From the NCBI RefSeq assembly GCF_020080835.1, contig NC_058163.1:19309904-19373903 (forward strand): a stretch of DNA of 64,000 nt, given 5' to 3'. Position numbers and translations under genes: made by a program. This document shows, piece after piece, positions 34,144 to 45,943 of the stretch. The notes under the pieces are model-generated. The model was not told where the DNA came from. It ran no database searches and was given only the letters and a program-made list of their open reading frames with translations. Numbering within the stretch: the first letter of the stretch is position 1; every line of letters starts with the position of its first letter. The stretch is from Cotesia glomerata. Its lineage: Eukaryota; Arthropoda; Insecta; Hymenoptera; Braconidae.

Positions 34144-35442
34144 ATGAGTGAGAAGTCGGTTCAGAAGAATACAGAGGTGACAGGTTTGCTCGGACGGACA
34201 CAGAGGGAGACACAGGATGATTTAGAGGAGCTGTGGTCAAGAGTAGAACTTCCCTCACAGTTGATGGAAACCGATGAGAAAGAAGGTGAAGTGAAGGAGA
34301 CGGTAGAAAAAGAAGGGGAAGCGGTGAAGGGAGAAAAGAAAGCAGACGAAGAAAAAGAAGAGGGAAGAACGGAAGAAGAAGCCAAGGCGGCGGCAGAGAT
34401 AGAAAAGAAGGGGACAGAAGAAGAAGGAACGTCTGAGCTCTTGAAGGGTAGAAGAAGAAATACCACTGCAGAGGCGTGGAAACTGCACCGAGCAAACAGT
34501 ACCGGGGACCTGAGCGACATAAGAGACTGGATGAAAAGTGATGGAAAGAGGAGAGGAGGAGGATTAGCTGATGCAAGAGAGAATAAAGTAAGGCTCATTA
34601 CGAAAGGAAGTGAAAGGAAGAAAGAAGGGCTAGAAGCAATGATCAGCCAGGGTTTTAGCAAAATCATGGAAAGGCTAGAGAAGAAAAGGAGGATATAAGA
34701 AAGCAGTTTAAAGAGCTCAAGACAGAGTTTGGAAAGATAGAAAGAAAGAATGCCAAGCTAGAGAGAAAGATAGAGAGGATAGAGGCGGAGAACCAGGCGG
34801 GGCGGTCGGCCAGTAATGTCAAATGGAACGAGATGGAAAGGAAAATTGAGGACAGTGAAAAAAAGATGGAAAAAGAAATGGTGAACATAAAGAAGGAATT
34901 AAGAGAGATGAAAGAAAAGCTGATAGCTGAGGTGGTAGAGGAAAATGATGTCGGGGCCTCTACCTCTACCTCTACCTCAAGGATGAGGGAGGGAGCAAGG
35001 ATTGCGGAAATTGAAGCGTGGAAAGAAAGCAAAGAGAAGATGGAAAGGAGGAATAACCTGGTTATTTTTGGGTGGAGCAATACAGGAAAGGCAGAGAGGA
35101 AAGAGGTAGCGGAATTCTTCCGGGAGGAACTGGGGATGGAGAGCAATGAAGAAAGTATTGAGGAGGTTAGGCAGCCAGGCCCAGATAAGAAAATGATATA
35201 GGTTAGGATGAGAAGGCCAGAGGATGAAAGGCAAGAAAATTTTCATCGAAAACGACATAACGAAGAAGGAGAGGGAAGAACAGAAGGAACTGAAAAGAAG
35301 AGCTTGGGTAGCGAAGAACCAAGGAGCAAAAAACGTGAAAGTGGGGTTTGGAAGGATGTGGGTGGAAGGTGTTGCGTTCAGGTGGGACGGGGTAAGAAAA
35401 GTGTTGATGGAAGTAGAAGGGAGCGAAGGGGGGGGAGTATAG
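34144..35442 (+). pseudogene. LINE-3 ORF1 remnant
   Basis: Segment 34144-34698 is an acidic and basic charged region with coiled-coil character. After a frame change, 34705-35198 continues the coiled coil and enters the RRM-like domain (ERRNNLVIFGWSNTGK). After a second change at about 35200, the C-terminal domain follows at 35224-35442 (KKIFIENDITKKEREEQKEL). This lines up with the VYLDDELTEREIEVAKWLR region of LINE-1 ORF1. At least two frameshifts and one TAG. Confidence 0.72.
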
Positions 35443-37976
35443 AACCAAATGAGTCAGGGGGGAAAGGGGGAATCAGACTATTATTTTGGAATGTGGCAGG
35501 GATTAGAAATAAGGACAAAGAATTTTGGGAATTCCTGAAACGGTTTCATGTGATCGGCCTGACGGAAACATGGATAGAAGAAAAAGACTGGAATGCAATG
35601 AAAAATAGGCTACCATCAGAGTGGAGCTGGGAGCACATCCCAGCAGAAAGAGTAGAGAGAAAAGGCAGAGCCAAAGGGGGAATTATTTCAGGGGTTAGGA
35701 AGGAAATAGAAGGTCAAATCTCTGAGAAGAGAAAAGGTGCAATAAGAAGAAAGATAAAAGTGAGAGATAAAACCTGGGATATTTTTACCATTTACAATGA
35801 AAGGGGAGGAAGAGACCTGCTAGAGGAGGTGGATGAGTGGTTAGTTGAAGAAGAAGAAGAAAGTGAGTTGATAATAGGCGGGGACTGGAACGCAAGGATA
35901 GGATTGGAGGCCAGTGTGGAAGAAATTAACAATGGGGAGAAAAGGTGGTCGGAAGACACAGTAGTGAACAGAGAGGGAAGGTTGATGTTAGGCTTGATTA
36001 ACAAAAGGGGTTGAATTGTGCTAAACGGAAACAAAGGTGGAAAAGAAGGAGGCTGGTGGACATTTGCAAGAGGAGATTGCAGGACGGTTGTGGATTATGG
36101 GGTAACGAATGCGAAATCTTGGGATAGAATAACAAGCATAGAGATAGGATATAGGCTGGACTCAGATCACCAACCGGTCTTAGTAGAACTAGAAGGAACG
36201 AGAGAAAACATCAGAAAAAGAAATCAGAAAAGTCGAGAAGAAACTAAATGGATACAGAGTTGGAAGGAGGAGGACGTATGTAAGTTTGAAAGGAGGGAAG
36301 AAGAAATAGAATGGAAGGAAATAGAAGGAGAATAGAAATGGAAAGAGCTGAAAAAAAAGTGGATAAGTGCTGCGTGAAAAGAAAAGTGAGAGCAGAGGAA
36401 CAAGACAAGGAAGGTTGGTTCGACGAACAATGTGGAAAGCTATAAAAGAAACTGCAGAAAGCTCGACGAAAGAAAAGAGACGTCGTCACTCTGCGCAGAT
36501 TAAGAAAGAAATACAGAGACCTTAAAAAAAGAAAAAAAGATTAGATGGGAGAAGAAAATGGAGAAAGAGCTAAAGGAGATCAAGAACGAAAGTGAGGCAT
36601 GGGAATTTATTAGAAAAGATTTGAAAAAAAGAAGCGAAATAACAGATGCATTCAGGATAGAGGAATGGAAGGAGCATTTTGCGAAGGAACTAGGAGGACA
36701 AGATATAAAACGAGAAGACCTGGAAGAAACGTATAGCACAGGAGAGAACATCTTCGAGAGGGAACCATCAGACAGAGAAATTGATGAGAAAATAGTGAAG
36801 TTAAAGAAGAAAAAAGCAGACGGTGGAGACGGGATAAAAAATGAAGCTTGGATATTTAGTAGGGGAAAAATCAGGACAAGGTTGAGAGAGTTGATAAAGG
36901 AGGTATGGAGGGGTAAGTACTTCATAGAAGATTGGAGAGAAGGAATAATAACACAGATTCATAAGAAAGGAGATAAGGACTGCATGAGGAATTATCGAGG
37001 GATTACGCTAACCAGCACAGCGTACAAGATATACGCCTCGATTCTTAATGAAAGAATAATACAATCGGTAGAAGAAAAGGGAGGATGGGGAGATAATCAA
37101 TCAGGGTTTAGAAAAGAGCGAGGATGTATGGACAATGTTTATATATTAAGACAGATGATAGAAAAGGTGATAAAGGAAAAAGGGAAAAAAGCCTACGTTC
37201 TATTCTTGGATCTGAAGAGGGCTTTTGATAGTCTGGACAGAAGAATATTGATGAAAGCGATGGAAAGGATAGGAATTGAAAGTGGTTTAATTGAAAGAGT
37301 TAGGAAAATATACATGGAAACAAGGTGCAGAGTTAGAGTGGGAGGGAATCTCAGAATCGTTTTGAACGGAAAAAGGAGTAAGGCAGGGATGTCCGCTGAG
37401 CCCGACGCTGTTCAACATCTACGTGGCAGACCTAGAGGACTTCTGTAAGCAGGACTCCTGAAAGCAGGGGCAAGAGCCTTTAAGTTTGAGGAGAAGGCGA
37501 GGCTAAAGGCAAAGAAATTTGTTGAGGAAATGTATGGTGGAAAAGGGAAAGGTAAGGAGAGACGGAAGAATAAGAAATGAAGAGAGGGAAAATTATCTAA
37601 ATTGATGTGAATGGTCCTCATTAGGAATAGAATTGGAGTGGGTAGGAGAGAATAGGCGATGGATAGAGATAAGAGAAAGAGACAGAGATGCCCAGAAACA
37701 GGAAAGAAGAACAAAGATAAAAGAGTCGAGATATAACAAAGAGTATGAAAAGTTAGTGCAAGAGGGGATTCCGGAATACTGGAAAAGAGAAGAAGGTTTA
37801 AAAGTAAACGAAAAGAGGGAAATTGCAAGGATCAGGACGGGAAGTGAATGGCTGGGTAACAGGTATTGGATGGAAGAGGCAAAAAGGATGTGTACGCTCT
37901 GTGGTAGCGAGATCGAAACGTTAGAACTATTTCGTAGTTCGTTAAACGTTAGACTAAACGGTAGAAACGTTAACAC
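35443..37976 (+). pseudogene. LINE-3 ORF2 remnant (endonuclease, partial reverse transcriptase, C-terminus)
   Basis: The endonuclease starts near 35470 (IRLLFWNVAGI), with LTETWIEEKD, GGDWNARIG and, in another frame after 36018, DSDHQPVLVEL. The reverse transcriptase (36558-37448) has ADGGDGIKNEAW, YRGITL, SGFRKERGC and LKRAFDSLD. A frame change before QGCPLSPTLFNIYV follows, and the domain breaks off near 37450. The YADD box and thumb are absent. Segment 37633-37976 resumes with the C-terminal CTLCGSEIETLE finger. It cannot be active. Confidence 0.82.
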
Positions 37977-38055
37977 TATTTTGTAGCACCAGTGTCCTAA
38001 ATTCGTCTTCAGTTTTATTCAAATTTAAATATAAAAATTAATTAAGGAAAAGCAA

Positions 38056-38305
38056 AAATAGTATATTATGCATAGCAGGACCGCAAGCATTGCAAATAAA
38101 TAAAATTTAGAATGCTAAAATAAATAATTGCTTAAAAATAGTCTAATAGTATAATCTAATTGTAGTAATCGACAACGTCGCACGAGTTGCACATACTATT
38201 TTTTATTACAAATGCGGCGATATATGTGGGCCCAAAATCGGGGTCCAGGGCCAGAGCCCCGGCGGGGGGTTGGGGGGGGGGGGGCGGAGCCCCCCCCCAG
38301 TCCCA
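38056..38305. repeat. Hairpin module G (degenerate) with GC-rich block
   Basis: The borders aaaaatagtatattatgc (38056) and gcacatactattttttatta (38190-38210) frame a weak palindrome. Outside the right border a very GC-rich stretch follows (38236-38305: ggggtccagggcc, then a long G run and cggagcccc). That is the inverse layout of the GC block at 57609-57660 near module F. Confidence 0.6.
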
Positions 38306-38543
38306 AAAAACAAATGAAAAGTTAAAAAAAAGAAACAAATATAAACCAAATTATAAATCCAAAGTGATTAATATTAATTAACAAAAAATAAATTCACTCA
38401 TTGAAACAATCAATACATAAAATTAAATAACATTAAATTTAGCTGTCACTTTATAATTTTTTAATTTTCTTAAAAATGTTAATTTCCACTTTCTATTTAT
38501 TATTAAAATCATAAAATGTAAATCATAAAGTCTTAACGAATAT

Positions 38544-40020
38544 TTATCTTTCTTCTGATTGAACTTCAATGGTGAAATGGCAGTTTTGGAATACCATACA
38601 TTGAGACTCTTCAAATTTTTTCACGCACAAACCTAAGTCTTGATCATAAAATACTGTAGAACAGATAAATGAATGAAGAGTTTCACAATCGTCGAATTGA
38701 GAAGTTGAATTTTTCTTTTTTGCAACAGTATTTTCTTGCAAAGTGGATTTAAATTTTTTTTGATGGCGTAATGTATCAACTTTAACTTCATTTGATGCTG
38801 ATGAACAAGGTTGGTCAAAGTTTGATGAAACATTATCTTTGGGTTTGGACATTGAGACTGCTGTTTTAATTAATTTTTCATTTAATACTGGTAAAACATT
38901 TGAAATTTTTGTAAAATTTTTTTTCGTCGAAACATCTGGATCGGTTGATTTATTCAAAACGGTAATGTTTGTAGTTACAGGAAATGGTTTAATAGATGGA
39001 GGAATGGATCCAACAGTATTTGTTTTTTTATTCAAAACAATTCCATCAGTGATCATAGAATGAGTACGTTTTTTGTTGTTAACGGAATCAGCAATATAAC
39101 CTTCAACTACTGTTGATGACTTCCAACCACCATGTCTCTTCATCACTGTCATATCACCTCCAGCATCAGCTAACAATGTGGCAGATGTTCGACGGAAACT
39201 ATGTCTTGTGTATTTCATTGAACCAAACTTGTTAATTCCTATGGGCTGACAAGTACAGCGACCATTTTGGTAATTCAAAAAAATCTATCTGTTTTACAGG
39301 TTTGGAGCCTAGCATCCATATATTCTTTTGCGTAGTCGTAATATATACCATTAATGGTAAATGATCTTGGCTGATTATTTTTTGTTATCGGAACTTTAAT
39401 AAATAAAGTGTTCTGATCAATTTTTTTGACATCTTCCAGTTTCATGTTCATGAATTCACTTCTTCCTAAAGAACCAGAAATTCCAAATATTAAACAAACC
39501 TGCAACAGTAAGAATAAAATAAACAAATGTTTAGACTATACAGACATTTTCATACTAAACATATCAATAAATATTTAATTACCTTTGTAGCAAGATATTT
39601 ATTATCAGGGGCTTCATTTAGAAATTTTTCGATATTTTCTTTTGTAAAAACTTCAGATTTTTCGGCAACGTATTTACACATTTGTTTCTTCAAAAAAAAC
39701 GTTACTTTTTTGTAATTACCAATATCAACATCATCAAATGCTTTGATAGTAGTTTTCAACATCGAATAAAAAGCCCATAAACTGGGAGGGGCATATTTTT
39801 GAGAAAGATTATCAAAGTAGACTACAATTACATCTTCAGCAAAAGAATTTGATTTAACATTTTCTTTACGCCATGCTTTAAAAGCATTATAAGTTGCCAC
39901 ATACATTCGTCTAGATTTTGTTGGCATTGATTGTAAAGCTATATTCTTCGCCTTTTCTTTTATCTCGTCAGGAACAAAATCATTATAATCATCGTCTAAA
40001 TCACTGTAATCACTGTCCAT
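38544..40020 (-). pseudogene. Crypton-like tyrosine recombinase, frameshifted
   Basis: Exon 1 is 40020-39583 and exon 2 is 39499-38544, with GT-AG borders and matching phase. Exon 1 encodes an N-terminal SAM-like DNA-binding region (MPTKSRRMYVATYNAFKAWR). Exon 2 has the first catalytic Arg in GSLGRSEFMNMKLEDV, then HSFRRTSATLL, RHGGWKSSTVVEGYI with the H-x-x-R, second His and nucleophile Tyr. A one-base deletion in an A7 tract (39277-39283; T7 on the coding strand) shifts the frame between DRFF and NYQNGRC. About 15 residues usually present before KYTRHSFRRT are missing. The C-terminal tail of about 120 aa is low complexity. All recognisable catalytic residues remain. The frameshift could also be a homopolymer sequencing error. 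Confidence 0.78.
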
Positions 40021-40420
40021 ATTTATTACGGAATAAGATTGTTGTTAAATTCAATAATGTTCAGAAAATATTTCACACCAGAATAATGTTTACGACTGAG
40101 CGAAATCGTTAATAAAAAACATTTGAGAACCATTAATAGAGGTTTTAGCATACTTCAGACTGAATCATAACTGACAAAAAGATGTAATTTTAATCATTAA
40201 TTATTTATTATTTTGTATTTTTTCAGGGCTTTGAATGTTTTTAAATATATTTTTTCGTTTTTTTTTTGCGGTGAAAGTTGAATTTTTAGAGCAGAAATGT
40301 ATGAATTGATCGTAAATATGAGCCCGTAGCCTAAAACATTCCTCTCTACTCGTTTCATAATTGTTTATTTAAGTCAACAGTTGAGCGAGTCCTAAATACG
40401 AATTTAGGACAGCAGTGCTA

Positions 40421-41397
40421 TAAAAAAAAAAAAAAATTCTGGGGGGCTAACTTTAGTGAGCCATGGTGGGGAGGGCTGGCGCTGATTACTCCGTTTGATT
40501 TAACATAGGAAAAGCATGAAAAATGAAGGCAGTACCATCGTGCACGTGGCCAATAAAGCGCGTTAGTCGCGCTAATCGAGTTTCGCATTTTGAATTCTCA
40601 CGCTTGCGCTTACGTACTTTTCACAAGTAAATGGTGTTGATGTTGACGTACGTAAATTCGCACTTTTAAAATGTAGAATATTTAATTAATTATTACGTGA
40701 TTATTAGTTTTAAGGCATCACGTATGATCAGTATTATTTAAATGTACAATGCCTTTCAATGATTCGTACCGGTCAAGAATTTTACGGAAAATGGAAACAT
40801 CAAAATTTGGACAACTCTAAATAAAGAAATCACTAAGTAAAAATTTATATAAATATTATATTAGAAATAATAAAAAAATTAGTTATCTAAATAAGGATAA
40901 TTTAAAATTTCGATAATAATAAAGGTAGTAGTAATGTAAAAATTTAGTTACCAAGAAAATTGAAATTATTTAAAAAAAAATAAGCATAAAATTATAAAAT
41001 TTAAAAATAAGATATCCATGAAATTAGACAAATCATAAAACAAACAAGTGAAATGACAAGTATTTAAAAAAATGGAGAAGAATTAATTTAGACAAGTCAA
41101 TAAAAAGACAATTGAAAATTTAGAAATATAAAAAAATTGACAGTTTTAATTATTCGTAAACTTAAAAAATGGACATCTCTAAATATCGACCAGTAAATTT
41201 AGATATCTTTAATTTTGTAGATCTCTAAATATTTACAAATATAAATTCTTACAATTTATAACAAAGACGATTAAAAACATAGTAATCATACAAAAAAAAA
41301 TAAGCGCTAAGAAATTTAAAATACAAAAGATAACTAAAAATTAATTAATTTTCTTGTGACCGCTGCTTGTGACAGAAACATTTTATAATTTGTTCCT
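40421..41397. other. AT-rich intronic stretch, no gene seen
   Basis: A moderately GC-rich patch at 40530-40640 (cgtgcacgtggccaataaag, 'cgcgttagtcgcgctaat') stands out. Otherwise AT-rich with no ORF. Confidence 0.5.
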
Positions 41398-41893
41398 ATT
41401 GGGGTGCAGGCATGTTGCGGCGGTGTTGCGGCATTTAAAATATTTTTTCAAATTCTTATTTGGTTGCGGGTGTGTTGCGGCGGTGTTGTGGGCAGACGTA
41501 ATGATATGATCGCCTTATATAGCAACATAGGCTTACAGAATACTACGTCTTCAGTTGCGGAGTTGGCAGCAACAACGTCTGGTAATCGAGAGGTCTAGGT
41601 TTCGAGTCCCGTGGAAAGCAGAAATTTAACTAATAATAACTTGTAGTTTTTTCAGATACCTTCCGATTTGTGATTTAATTCTCAATATTGCCGTATGTAA
41701 TTAGCTTAATCAGTTTTAAAATTGAAATTATTATTAAATAATTAAGATGTACCCGAGTAAAAATGAAATTATTATTTTTTACGGAAAAATAATAAATTTC
41801 GTTCGACCGCCGCACCACCGCCGTTTGGCGGACTATTTCGCCGCACGCTAAAAATTTACTCCCCCTAGCATCGCCGCACCACCGCCGCATTGT
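41398..41893. mobile_element. MITE with 'tgcggcggtgttgcgg' ends
   Basis: Two copies of gttgcggcggtgttg-type words occur at 41413-41500, and inverted copies (gccgcaccaccgccg) at 41805-41890. AT-rich middle contains a tRNA-like segment. Confidence 0.6.
41548..41622 (+). other. tRNA-like segment
   Basis: A-box-like agttggcagcaacaacg and B box ggtttcgagtccc. Likely tRNA-derived repeat. Confidence 0.45.
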
Positions 41894-42017
41894 TAAAATT
41901 CAGAAATTGTTCAATTATGAAATAAATAGAAAAATTCGTAACAACAATCAAATTAACTAAATTATACTAAGAAAAATTGATTGTTGAACATTGAAATGAT
42001 TAAGCTAAGAACACTAC

Positions 42018-42095
42018 ACTCAGATCAGTTAGCAGCGCCCATGACACCGCTCGAGACTTCCACGCAGACGGACCAGGTTCAAATCCCTTCACATC
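42018..42095 (+). other. tRNA-like segment
   Basis: cagttagcagcgcccatg (A box) and aggttcaaatccc (B box) at 57-nt spacing. Stem pairing is incomplete; probable SINE or tRNA relic. Confidence 0.45.
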
Positions 42096-42541
42096 CGAAT
42101 TTTTTCAGAATTAATTTCTATCAACCAGTAGTCCATCACCTCAGAATAATAATAATTCAAAAATAAACCAAGAAAAAAATTTGAAAAGTTTCACTGTTTT
42201 AAATCAAGACGAAACATTCTTGAATAAAGTAAAATTTACTTAAACCTTAGTTTAATTAATCTTCAAAACTATTTACTCGATTCAAGTAAATTCTTTTTTC
42301 TGGATATATGAAAATGAAAATTTTTTTTTTTAAGTACAAAAGTGATCAATTTAATTTAAAAAATATATTCTTGTTGTTACTATATTTCTATCAAAATTCA
42401 TTTTATACGTACAATCGAAAACTATAAAAATGACTCAACAATAAGTGACTTAAACAGAGTAGCAATACACACTTGAGGTGTACACTTTCATGTATCTCCC
42501 ACTTATTTATAATTAATTAACAACGAATTATATTTCAATAG

Positions 42542-43335
42542 GGTTTGGTAGACAAAACTGATTTACGTAAAATAAAGAAGTTTGGTGACTGAATAAAAAA
42601 TGATATAATCAAAAAAGAATGGGCTGACGCATATACAAATTATGAAAATATGTGGAACATAATTTATAATGTTACAGACAACATCGACGTTTATAATATC
42701 TTAACGCCTCAAAATACTAACAAGGAACACTTTCGTAGGTATAATTTCTCCCACAATCAACAACAACAACAACAAAGATCAATTAATGATTCTAACATTA
42801 TTCAGAAATTGATGGAAAATAACGTAAAAAAAGCACTTAATCTTTCAAGTTAATGATATTGGTAAAAAACAATAGTATATTTGTGTATCCTTATAAGTTG
42901 TTCAAAAATTTGATGAATTCTTAATTATCTTCGATTATTTTTAGTTGAAAAACTGCTAATGGAAACAGATCTTAAAATTTTTGTTTACACCGGCCAATTG
43001 GATATGGTGGTTTCGCCATCTAATAGGCTTGCTTGGATGAGAAAACTAAGATGAAAAAACGCTTTATTATGACGGACTGCACCGGGATTTACACTGATTA
43101 TCAATAATGTGATTGAAGGGTTTGTCAAGGAGTATGAAAAATTGAAGTTGTTTTGGATTGTTCGAGCAGGACATCTGGTAAAATATATTTACAACTACTA
43201 AACTACATTTTGAATTTATATATTTTTATATGAGTACTTTAAAGCAATCACAATTTCATTTAGGTATCACGCGACAACCCTCATGCTTTGAAGGCAATTA
43301 TTAAGGATTTGACCACTGATTTACCACAGAAATAA
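42542..43335 (+). pseudogene. Serine carboxypeptidase exons 4-6, 3' half of the split gene
   Basis: Exon 4 (from 42542) joins in phase to the exon ending at 26918, giving YLLNM-GLVDKTDLRKIKKF. It contains VYNILTPQN and LMENNVKKALNL. A TGA interrupts it at 42590-42592. Exon 5 (42945-43177) holds the catalytic Asp in YTGQLDMVV and the catalytic His in RAGHL. It has TGA codons at 43052-43054 and 43070-43072, both where Trp is conserved in the family. Exon 6 (43264-43335) ends LPQK and TAA. A segment of about 25 residues with the WG...FMKP motif is missing between exons 4 and 5. No other peptidase copy is visible, so I infer one gene expanded by transposons and then inactivated. Confidence 0.85.
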
Positions 43336-43758
43336 CTTTACATCAACATGTATCAGTCTTCTAAATGTTTTTCTGCTGCCTACTCTAATATTTGCGAAGT
43401 AAGCGCTATTTCAAAAATGTGGAGACAGCATAATTGACGCCATCTTAATCATTCAATGCTTTTTTTTGTAAATTGAATTAATTTTTTCAAGAATAATATT
43501 CTTTTCAAAATATCACTTGTATTTTTAGCTCTTTATTCAAGAAATTTACTCGTGAATCCTCTTGAATAAATAGAAGAAATTTTTTCATTTAAGAAATTTA
43601 CGAATTCAATGGAGCACTTTCGTATTTTTAAACAATGCAATCTATGCTTTTTACCCCAAATTTTTTTTATGGTTAGGATACACAGAACAAATGTTAAACC
43701 AAAAAAATTTTTGTTGTCAATTTAGTAATTTTGATTAAATATTATTCTTTTTTATTTG
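43336..43758. other. Intergenic, no gene seen
   Basis: AT-rich. The sequence aattgacgccatctt near 43434 is unremarkable. Confidence 0.5.
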
Positions 43759-44170
43759 TTATTCTTTTTTATTAGATTTAGCGAGTTCGACCTCGATATC
43801 AGCTCCATATTTCAAAAGACATTTCGCTATTCCCGGTGTTGAATGAAATGCTGTCAAAATTAATGAAGTTATATTGTTGTGTGCAAAATCATTAACTTCA
43901 GCACCCTCTTTGACCAGTAGTTCAACTATGTCAGTGTATCTTTGGCAGACCGCGTGGTGTAACGGAGAATATGATCCATTAGAATGTTTTTTATTTATTC
44001 GCGCACCTTTCTTTATTAATAATTTTGCGATAGATTTTTTTCTTAGTTCAATTGCTAGTTTCAATAAAATATAGCCTCCAAAAAGAAATGGATTTTTACT
44101 TAGTGGTTTTTTCGCTGATGATTTTAACAATCTCTTCACTTCTTCAACGTCACTAAAGTGAATCGCTTTT
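43759..44170 (-). CDS. Ankyrin-repeat protein fragment
   Basis: The reading frame opens with FSDVEEVKRLL and runs about 135 residues. It covers at least three ankyrin repeats: GYILLKLAIELRKKSIAKLL, SYSPLHHAVCQRYTDIVELL and NITSLILTAFHSTPGIAKC. It ends LLKYGADIEVELAKSNKKE. Ankyrin repeats are protein-interaction modules, and this piece has no other domain. The start is uncertain: an in-frame TGA lies just upstream of an A-rich run, and no clear splice acceptor is seen. It could be the last exon of a host gene, a gene relic, or kin to ankyrin genes carried by parasitoid-associated viruses. The sequence alone does not decide, although the lack of introns and short length would fit each of these. 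Confidence 0.6.
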
Positions 44171-44511
44171 TTTCAAATCCCTTGAAATAGTCGGCATCAT
44201 TATTCCTTCTTATGTTCAATAATTTAGCAAACTACTTACAATTTAAAATTTTTACACTCGTAATGGAGACACTCGAAACTGTTTTTTATAATTCTATGTA
44301 GAATAATGTTTACCTAACCTGGTAATTATGAGTGTACTGTCTAGCTGATTATTTTGAACTATTCAAAATGGTTGGTGAAGGCCAATTTATGTTTTCATGA
44401 ACAACTCGCAAATCCTCTACTATCACATAATGAATTGAACTGTTTTTCCCTCTATAATTTCGACAAACAAGTTCGAGACTATGAAGACTATACAGTGTAT
44501 AGTATACACTA
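44171..44511. other. Intergenic, no gene seen
   Basis: Possible upstream region of the ankyrin ORF. No motif identified. Confidence 0.4.
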
Positions 44512-45031
44512 TCCGAACAAAAACAGTTTCACTGTAAAAAAATCGCGCCAAGTCCACGTTCATAAGACTATTAAGGAAAAAAAATTTTTTTTTTTCTTTA
44601 CAAAAAGATATAAAATAAAAAAATAAAAAAATCCAAGTAACCGATATGATTGTATATGATTTTCGGAAATTAAAAAAAATTTTGTTGTAAATTTAAAAAT
44701 TAAAAAAAAAATTTTGGAACGTATTAAGTGTGCGTGGTTGCAAAATATTTTACTTTTAATGAAATTCGTAAAATCTATTTACTAGAACTTTAAAAAAATT
44801 GAAATACACAATGACGCACACCAAGTACGTTCTAAAATTTTTTTTTTAACTTTTAAATTTACAACAAAATATTTTTTAATTTCCGAAAATCATATACATT
44901 CATATCGGTTACTTGGATTTTTTTATTTTATATCTTTTTGTAAAGAAAAAAAAAATTTTTTTTTCCTTAATAGTCTCATGAACGTTGGACTTGGCGCGAT
45001 TTTTTTACGGTGAAACTGTTTTTGTTCGGAT
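44512..45031. mobile_element. Palindromic MITE, TIR 'tccgaacaaaaacagtttca'
   Basis: About 200-bp arms are almost perfectly inverted: tccgaacaaaaacagtttca, aaaaaaatcgcgccaagtcc, ccaagtaaccgatatga and their complements to 45031. The short loop is AT-rich. Local ORFs are artefacts of the palindrome. Confidence 0.87.
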
Positions 45032-45575
45032 TTTAGTTTTTTTTTGTAATTATAATAAAAATTTACAATTGGTACCAACTTAAATCTCGCGTTGGCTGCA
45101 TTTTTTGTAGCAAACGATCCCCTTGAAGCTACAGTTTATGTAAAAATAATTCCAGCGAACCCTGGCGGGTGTGGATGCAAGCTGTAAAATGTATTTTTTA
45201 ACTGTAGTTTCCCATCTATTGGAGGATTATCATGCATTCTCGAATTATTTAGTCTGTGGCATGTCACTTTTTACATCGAAAAAAAGTCAAGATCGAAATT
45301 TTTGAGCTTGCTATAGTTTGTGCAGATAAAATTTAATAATTTCAAGTAGATTAATTGTTATAATTGAATATAATTAATCAATATCAGTAAAATAAAGTAT
45401 GAATTACTGTTATAATATAAAATTTAGGAACGAGAAGTACCGTAGAATTAAATAAAGTTTTGCAACCTCGAAATACCGTTCTGCTTACAGTAAACACACT
45501 CGGTAGTCTGGCGCTCCGTTTACAACGGATTTGAACGGAACTTGGCGCCAGATTCTACCGAATCTGTGGATGTAT
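45032..45575. other. Intergenic with an imperfect hairpin
   Basis: Around 45500-45562, cggtagtctggcgctccgtt is followed by an inverted partner (gaacttggcgccagattcta). No gene. Confidence 0.5.
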
Positions 45576-45873
45576 AGGTAGTTTTCCAATTACAGCACTA
45601 GAGCGCATAATGCGGCATTGTGCGCAGCTTCGAGTGTTCCAATAACAGCAACGCTTCACACAGTTCGACACTCAAAAAACCTTTGCTCGCGGATATGATG
45701 CGTAAGAGTTACCAACGAGTCTACATAAAATTAAAAATATTTTTAGTAGATTTTATAAAAATCTAACTATTGCAGCCGTCCTCGTAGCGCAACTTTTAAA
45801 AAATTTAGCCATTTTCTGACTTAGTTTGTCGAGCTGAGTCAGAAAATATATATAGTTCAAAAGTTTATGTATG

Positions 45874-45943
<70 letters not shown>

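Larger units (their letters stand above)
33900..37980 (+). mobile_element. Decayed, internally deleted LINE (LINE-3), relative of LINE-1
   Basis: It has the same design as LINE-1: charged coiled-coil ORF1, APE endonuclease, reverse transcriptase, C-terminal finger. Several frameshifts are present, and the segment between the reverse-transcriptase fingers and the C-terminus, including YADD, is deleted. The 3' end was probably cut by the TIR element starting at 37984. It lies in the third intron of the carboxypeptidase gene. Confidence 0.85.
37984..40420 (-). mobile_element. Tyrosine-recombinase (Crypton-like) element with inverted ends
   Basis: Left end tagcaccagtgtcctaaatt and right end aatttaggacagcagtgcta are inverted repeats over about 29 bp with roughly six mismatches. 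They enclose a Crypton-like recombinase gene and hairpin module G. Cryptons usually lack terminal inverted repeats, so either this family differs or the repeats belong to a host element that captured the gene. Confidence 0.55.

Noticed and set aside
44354..44626. 90-aa ORF beginning MNYSKWLVKANL
   Set aside because: Runs into the palindromic MITE at 44512 and shows no family signature.
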